Below, piece by piece: positions 60,703 to 64,000 of a stretch of 64,000 bases of DNA. The DNA is taken from contig NZ_JAUSVL010000001.1 in NCBI RefSeq assembly GCF_030814695.1, forward strand, positions 3,322,227-3,386,226, written 5' to 3'. Position 1 is the stretch's first letter. Each line of letters opens with the position of its first letter. The stretch is from Oligosphaera ethanolica. GTDB taxonomy: Bacteria > Verrucomicrobiota > Lentisphaeria > Oligosphaerales > Oligosphaeraceae. A model generated the notes under the pieces. The model was not told the DNA's origin and did not search any database. It was given only the letters and a program-made list of their open reading frames with translations. The position numbers and the translations under genes were made by a program.

Positions 60703-60751
60703 TGTTGCAGGTGTGTTGCAGATGTTGCAGTGGATTCTGTTGCATGCAACA
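60703..60751. promoter_or_regulatory. TGTTGCA repeats and palindrome, candidate activator sites
   Basis: TGTTGCA occurs at 60703-60709, 60714-60720, 60723-60729 and 60738-60744; the last is part of a perfect 14-bp palindrome TGTTGCATGCAACA (60738-60751). Three half-sites and one whole site in 49 bp, just upstream of the sigma-54 activator start and about 170 bp from the divergent thioredoxin gene, suit an upstream activating sequence or an autoregulatory site. Confidence 0.6.
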
Positions 60752-60919
60752 TAGCCCGTAAAAGGACCTTTGTCACTATGCAAGCCACAAGTTTCGTTTT
60801 GGCAGCTTGTTACCAACGATCAATCGTTTTGGCATGGAAGCTGATATAGAGCGATCGTAGTTGGCACATAGCCAAGACGGGTTGCACAAAAGAATCACAA
60901 CGAAAGCACGAGGTGGACA

Positions 60920-61249
60920 ATGTCAGAGCACATCCAGGAATTGAATGACCGTAGTTTTCAGGCCGCTGTGAGTGCGGGTGTGGTATTGGTGGATTTTTGG
61001 GCGCCGTGGTGTGGTCCCTGTCGCATGCAAGGTCCGATTTTGGAGAGTGTCGCCCAGCAGCTTGGCGCGGCGGCGCGGATCTATAAAGTGAATGTTGATG
61101 AGGCGCCGCGGACGGCCACCAGCTTTGGTATTCAAGCCATTCCCACGCTGGTGTTGCTGAAGGACGGCAAGGTCGTCAAGGTGATGACCGGCGTGCAGCA
61201 GGCCGCAGTGCTGATCAAGGCGGTGGCAGACGCTTCTGGGCGGGCATGA
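60920..61249 (+). CDS. trxA: Thioredoxin
   Basis: 109 residues with the WCGPC active site (30-34), FWAPWCGPCRM, the cis-Pro loop FGIQAIPTLVLLKDG, and no signal peptide. Length and motifs are those of classical thioredoxin 1, a cytosolic disulfide reductase. GAGG 6 bases upstream supports the ATG. It is followed 80 bp later by the RpiB-TolC fusion and then by a membrane-fusion lipoprotein, an unusual setting. Whether it is the main thioredoxin of the cell cannot be judged. Confidence 0.95.
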   Translation: MSEHIQELNDRSFQAAVSAGVVLVDFWAPWCGPCRMQGPILESVAQQLGAAARIYKVNVDEAPRTATSFGIQAIPTLVLLKDGKVVKVMTGVQQAAVLIKAVADASGRA

Positions 61250-61329
61250 CGCGACTGCCACGCGACTGCTATTACGCGGATTCCCCCGTGGATTCCTGCA
61301 GTTGAAAGCAGAAGAAAGGACATAAAAGA

Positions 61330-63324
61330 ATGAAGAACGGACATGAAATAAGGCAGCCGCGTTGGCGGGCATGGCGCATGGGTCTGGCCACGGCGTTGGC
61401 CATGGTTGTGGGCCTGGCTGGTGTGGCGATGGGCGCGTCGGCGACGGCGGGTTCGGCGCCATCGGTAAAGCGCGTGATAGCCATTGGTTCGGTGGCGAAG
61501 GCCTTTGCGTTGAAGGAAGCCGTTGAGCAGGATTTGCTTGCGGCGGGCCACGAGGTGATTGACAAGGGCTGTCATCGTGCCGATGATACTGTGAGCTACA
61601 CGGCGATTGGCGAAGCCGTGGCCCACGAACTCTATGCCGGCCGGGCGGAATTTGGCGTGGTATTCTGTAATTTTGGCTGCAGCGCATTGACTGGTGTGAG
61701 CAAATTCAAGGGCGTCATCGCCTTTGCTTGCGAAAGCGACCAGCCGGCGGAGATGTCCCGCCGCGCCAACGGCGCCAATGTGCTTTGCTTGGGGCAGTCG
61801 ACGGTGACGGTGGAAGAGGCCAAGGCCATCGTTCGCCGTTTTATCAGCACGGAATTTGTTTCTGACAGTGCGGAGGACGCCGTTAGTGTCGCTCGTCGGC
61901 AAGCCAGTGCGACGGTGAAGAACCGCGGCGAGGTGCCACGGCATGACGTCTGTGCGTTGCCCTTGGACATGATGACTCCCAATGCGTCGGTGACGACGGG
62001 GGTGGCAGGGGGGGAGACGGCAGTAATGATCGTTGGCGATGGCGAAGACGGCGCTGGTGGACTGGACTTGTCACAATGTATTGCCATGGCCTTGGCGAAC
62101 AATCCGGGGCTATCCCGTGAATCGTGGCAGGTGCGGGGTGCTGAGTCTGCGCATGACGTTGTTAAAGCCGCGCGCTTGCCGCAGCTTGCGGCGCAGGCCG
62201 GCGCGAGTTTTTATCGTGAAGACCGGATGATCAGTCCCCGTCGTGAAGGCGACGCGAGTGTTTTGGCGTTTAGTGACGAGTTGGCGTCGGCGCAGCTGGT
62301 CATGCAGTTACCGTTGTACACTGGGGGTCGTTTACGCAGCAGCGTGCTGGCGGCAGAGCTGACCAGCCAGGCCATGCGCCGGCAGTTTGCGCATAGTCGT
62401 GCGGAGTTGGTCTTCAACGTATCGAGTCTCTACTACGCGATTTTGCGTCAGCGCGAGCACATTGGTTCGCTGGAGTTTGCCCGCGGCGTTCTTGAACGGC
62501 ATCGGCAGGTCATGACGGACATGCTGGCGGCGCGCAAGGCCGCGCAGGTCGATGTGCTGCGCACCGAGGTGCGGCTGGCCGATCTGGAACAACAGCTGCT
62601 GCGCGAAACATATCGCCAAGACGTGCAATGCATGGCGATGGCGGCATTGTTGGGCATCGAGGGCGGCTGTGACAACTTCCACGTCAATGGCCAGCTGTCT
62701 GCGCGTAGTGATGTCGTTAGCGACGCCGATTTTTTGTTGCAGGACGCGCTGGCCAGCCGGGCTGATTACCAGGCGTTGTTGGCGCGCGTAGAGGCCCAGC
62801 GGCAACAGGTGCGTGCAGCGCGGGCGCGGCGTTATCCTGATCTGTCTTTTCGGGCGAGCTATGGCAACAGCTGGGACATGGAGGACAGCGAGGCCAACGA
62901 GGTGGGCGAGCTTGGCGTCGTAGTCAGCATGCCGTTGTTCAGTGGCGGTGGCATTTCTGCTGCGATAGCGCGTGAACAGGCCCTGCTGCTTGCGGCCGAG
63001 GAGTCGCTGCGGGAAAGTCGTTTGCGTATACAGGTCGAGTTGCAGAGCGCTCTCGCGGACATTCATTCTACCCATGCGCGTTATGACGTGACGAGTAAGT
63101 CCGTACAGCAGGCCGGTGAGTCATTGCGTATTGAGCAGGAGAAGTACAAGCAGGGGAAGGGGTCCATTACGGACGTGCTTGATGCCCAGTCGGCGCTGTT
63201 GTCGCTGCAAACGAGCTGCTATGCGGCTCTGGCAGATTGGAATACCGCCCTGGCTCGCCTCACCTTGGTGTCGGGGCGCTACGACGATGCTCCGCGTGAA
63301 GACGCGGGCGCCGCGGCTCACTAA
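61330..63324 (+). CDS. Exported RpiB-like domain fused to TolC-type outer-membrane factor
   Basis: 664 residues. The N-terminus has basic residues and a hydrophobic signal (LATALAMVVGLAGVAMGASA). Residues about 47-178 follow the RpiB/LacAB pattern (RVIAIGSVAKAFALKEAVEQDLLAAGHEVIDKG; EFGVVFCNFGCSAL; GANVLCLGQ; AKAIVRRFISTEF), with Cys113 at the place of the catalytic Cys. The phosphate-binding residues and the GTG loop are altered. Then a linker, and from about 240 an outer-membrane efflux protein (LDLSQCIAMALANNPGL; MQLPLYTGGRLRSSV; GELGVVVSMPLFSGGGISAAI; DVLDAQSALLSLQTS). The TolC part forms an outer-membrane channel with a periplasmic tunnel; the RpiB part would lie in the periplasm. GAAAGG precedes the ATG. 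Confidence 0.85.
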   Translation: MKNGHEIRQPRWRAWRMGLATALAMVVGLAGVAMGASATAGSAPSVKRVIAIGSVAKAFALKEAVEQDLLAAGHEVIDKGCHRADDTVSYTAIGEAVAHELYAGRAEFGVVFCNFGCSALTGVSKFKGVIAFACESDQPAEMSRRANGANVLCLGQSTVTVEEAKAIVRRFISTEFVSDSAEDAVSVARRQASATVKNRGEVPRHDVCALPLDMMTPNASVTTGVAGGETAVMIVGDGEDGAGGLDLSQCIAMALANNPGLSRESWQVRGAESAHDVVKAARLPQLAAQAGASFYREDRMISPRREGDASVLAFSDELASAQLVMQLPLYTGGRLRSSVLAAELTSQAMRRQFAHSRAELVFNVSSLYYAILRQREHIGSLEFARGVLERHRQVMTDMLAARKAAQVDVLRTEVRLADLEQQLLRETYRQDVQCMAMAALLGIEGGCDNFHVNGQLSARSDVVSDADFLLQDALASRADYQALLARVEAQRQQVRAARARRYPDLSFRASYGNSWDMEDSEANEVGELGVVVSMPLFSGGGISAAIAREQALLLAAEESLRESRLRIQVELQSALADIHSTHARYDVTSKSVQQAGESLRIEQEKYKQGKGSITDVLDAQSALLSLQTSCYAALADWNTALARLTLVSGRYDDAPREDAGAAAH

Positions 63325-63416
63325 GCGCCGGGTAGTCGCGGAGGCGCAGCTGTGGGTCATTTCTCGCGGCGCTTGCAGAAGAGAATTATTACGAGATAAA
63401 AAGAAGGAGAACGACA

Positions 63417-64000
63417 GTGAACATGCATCGCATAATCAATCGTGTGTGTCCGGCGCTGCTCAGTGCTGGTATGGCCGTAGTCCTAGCCGCATGTGGCCAG
63501 GCCAAGACCGAGATGACGAAGAGCAAGCCCACCGTGCGGGTGGATGTGGAAAAGGCGCGCCTGGAGATCATGGTGGAACGCCTGCAGACGACGGGTGATG
63601 TTATCGCTACCAACACCGTTGTGTTGGAATCGACCGTCGAGGGGCCCATATCGTTTTGTCCATGGCGCGAGGGCGACATCGTGGACACGGCTGGAGAGAA
63701 GCTCATTGTGATTGAGCGGCCCCTCTACCGCCAGGAATTGGCAGCGGCAGAGGCGGTGCTAGCGGTTGCGCAGGCCAAGCTGGACGACTTGTTGGCTGGC
63801 GCTCGGCCCGAGGAGATCGCCCAGGCTCGTGAGACAGTCAAGCATCTCGCGGATTGTACGGCGTTTGCCAAAGCGGATTTCGATCGCGTCCAGAATCTAG
63901 TGACCAGCGGGTCGTTGCCGGCGGAAGCCGCCGAGAAAGCCCGCGTCGATTACAGCAAATGCCACACGCAGCATGAATCGGCCAAAGAAAAGCTGGCGAT
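63417..64000 (+). CDS. RND/HlyD-type membrane-fusion lipoprotein, N-terminal part
   Basis: The frame stays open to the right edge; 194 codons are present. GTG 63417 has AAGGAG 7 bases upstream; ATG 63423 is the alternative. A lipoprotein signal ends in VVLAACG (lipobox), so the mature protein is lipid-anchored. It continues with VEKARLEIMVERLQTTGDVIATNTVVLESTVEGPI, the barrel-sandwich (lipoyl-like) part, and a long alpha-helical hairpin (RQELAAAEAVLAVAQAKLDDLLAGARPEEIAQARETV). These match periplasmic adaptors of tripartite efflux pumps. It follows the TolC-type fusion by 92 bp; the inner-membrane pump is expected beyond the window. Confidence 0.88.
   Translation, partial: MNMHRIINRVCPALLSAGMAVVLAACGQAKTEMTKSKPTVRVDVEKARLEIMVERLQTTGDVIATNTVVLESTVEGPISFCPWREGDIVDTAGEKLIVIERPLYRQELAAAEAVLAVAQAKLDDLLAGARPEEIAQARETVKHLADCTAFAKADFDRVQNLVTSGSLPAEAAEKARVDYSKCHTQHESAKEKLA

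Noticed and set aside
60688-60816. Longer, Cys-rich N-terminus of the sigma-54 activator from TTG 60816
   Set aside because: TTG start without ribosome site; the stretch contains the TGTTGCA repeats. Kept only as an alternative.
60840-60919. Sigma-54 promoter before trxA (TGGCAT near 60831 or TGGCAC near 60863)
   Set aside because: Neither has a GC dinucleotide of a TTGC box at the required spacing, so no -24/-12 promoter is claimed.

Overview
The window is GC-rich, gene-dense bacterial chromosome. It most resembles Lentisphaerota (Victivallales/Oligosphaerales-like) or a close PVC relative. The reasons are two pseudopilins with the [24 protein letters not shown] signature, LacI regulators beside secreted glycoside hydrolases, DUF6784/DUF6785 OPT-like membrane proteins, a neutral-ceramidase-like protein, and short hairpin-rich repeats between genes. 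This placement is inferred from gene content; no rRNA is present.

Layout. 1-10 kb: a DUF4432 tail, an MFS carrier, an inositol-monophosphatase-like enzyme, an unassigned cytosolic protein, then on the minus strand a large secreted TIM-barrel protein and a GH36 alpha-galactosidase. 10.6-23.1 kb: a seven-gene minus-strand operon with two MacB/LolD-type ATPases, a PqqD-like protein, a 1675-aa permease carrying a degenerate M28-like ectodomain, two OPT-like (DUF6784/6785) proteins and a minimal FtsX permease. I consider this the best candidate for an undescribed system. 23.2-25.4 kb: an AbiEi/AbiEii toxin-antitoxin pair bracketed by one repeat family. 25.4-31 kb: a sialidase-like protein, a ceramidase-like protein, a sugar-phosphate isomerase-like protein and a DUF4143 ATPase. 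31-37.5 kb: a LacI / pseudopilin / GH39-like / beta-propeller module, with two perfect operators before lacI; the propeller carries the C-terminal tail of an OPT-like protein. 37.5-39.5 kb: a HipBA-like pair and an initiator tRNA with its terminator.

39.6-50 kb: a LarA-like racemase, a glycosyltransferase, then housekeeping genes (uvrB, an HD phosphohydrolase, a DUF523-DUF2752 fusion, a second pseudopilin, queA, smpB). Two non-coding elements (46.35-47.51 kb and 50.35-50.85 kb) have 13-bp inverted ends starting GTAA and 8-bp target duplications; they look like IS66-type MITEs. 51-56.6 kb: an SGNH hydrolase fused to an acyl-CoA synthetase, and a subtilase gene split by an IS1634-like element. 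56.6-64 kb: a secreted GHL10-type protein, a sigma-54 activator with TGTTGCA repeats upstream, and divergently a thioredoxin, an exported RpiB-like/TolC fusion and a lipoprotein membrane-fusion protein that runs off the window.

Overall the region fits a polysaccharide-degrading anaerobe with many secreted proteins and several envelope export machines. Five unusual domain fusions are present (M28-FtsX, propeller-OPT tail, DUF523-DUF2752, SGNH-AMP ligase, RpiB-TolC). All functional statements are from reading translated sequence; no database search was run.
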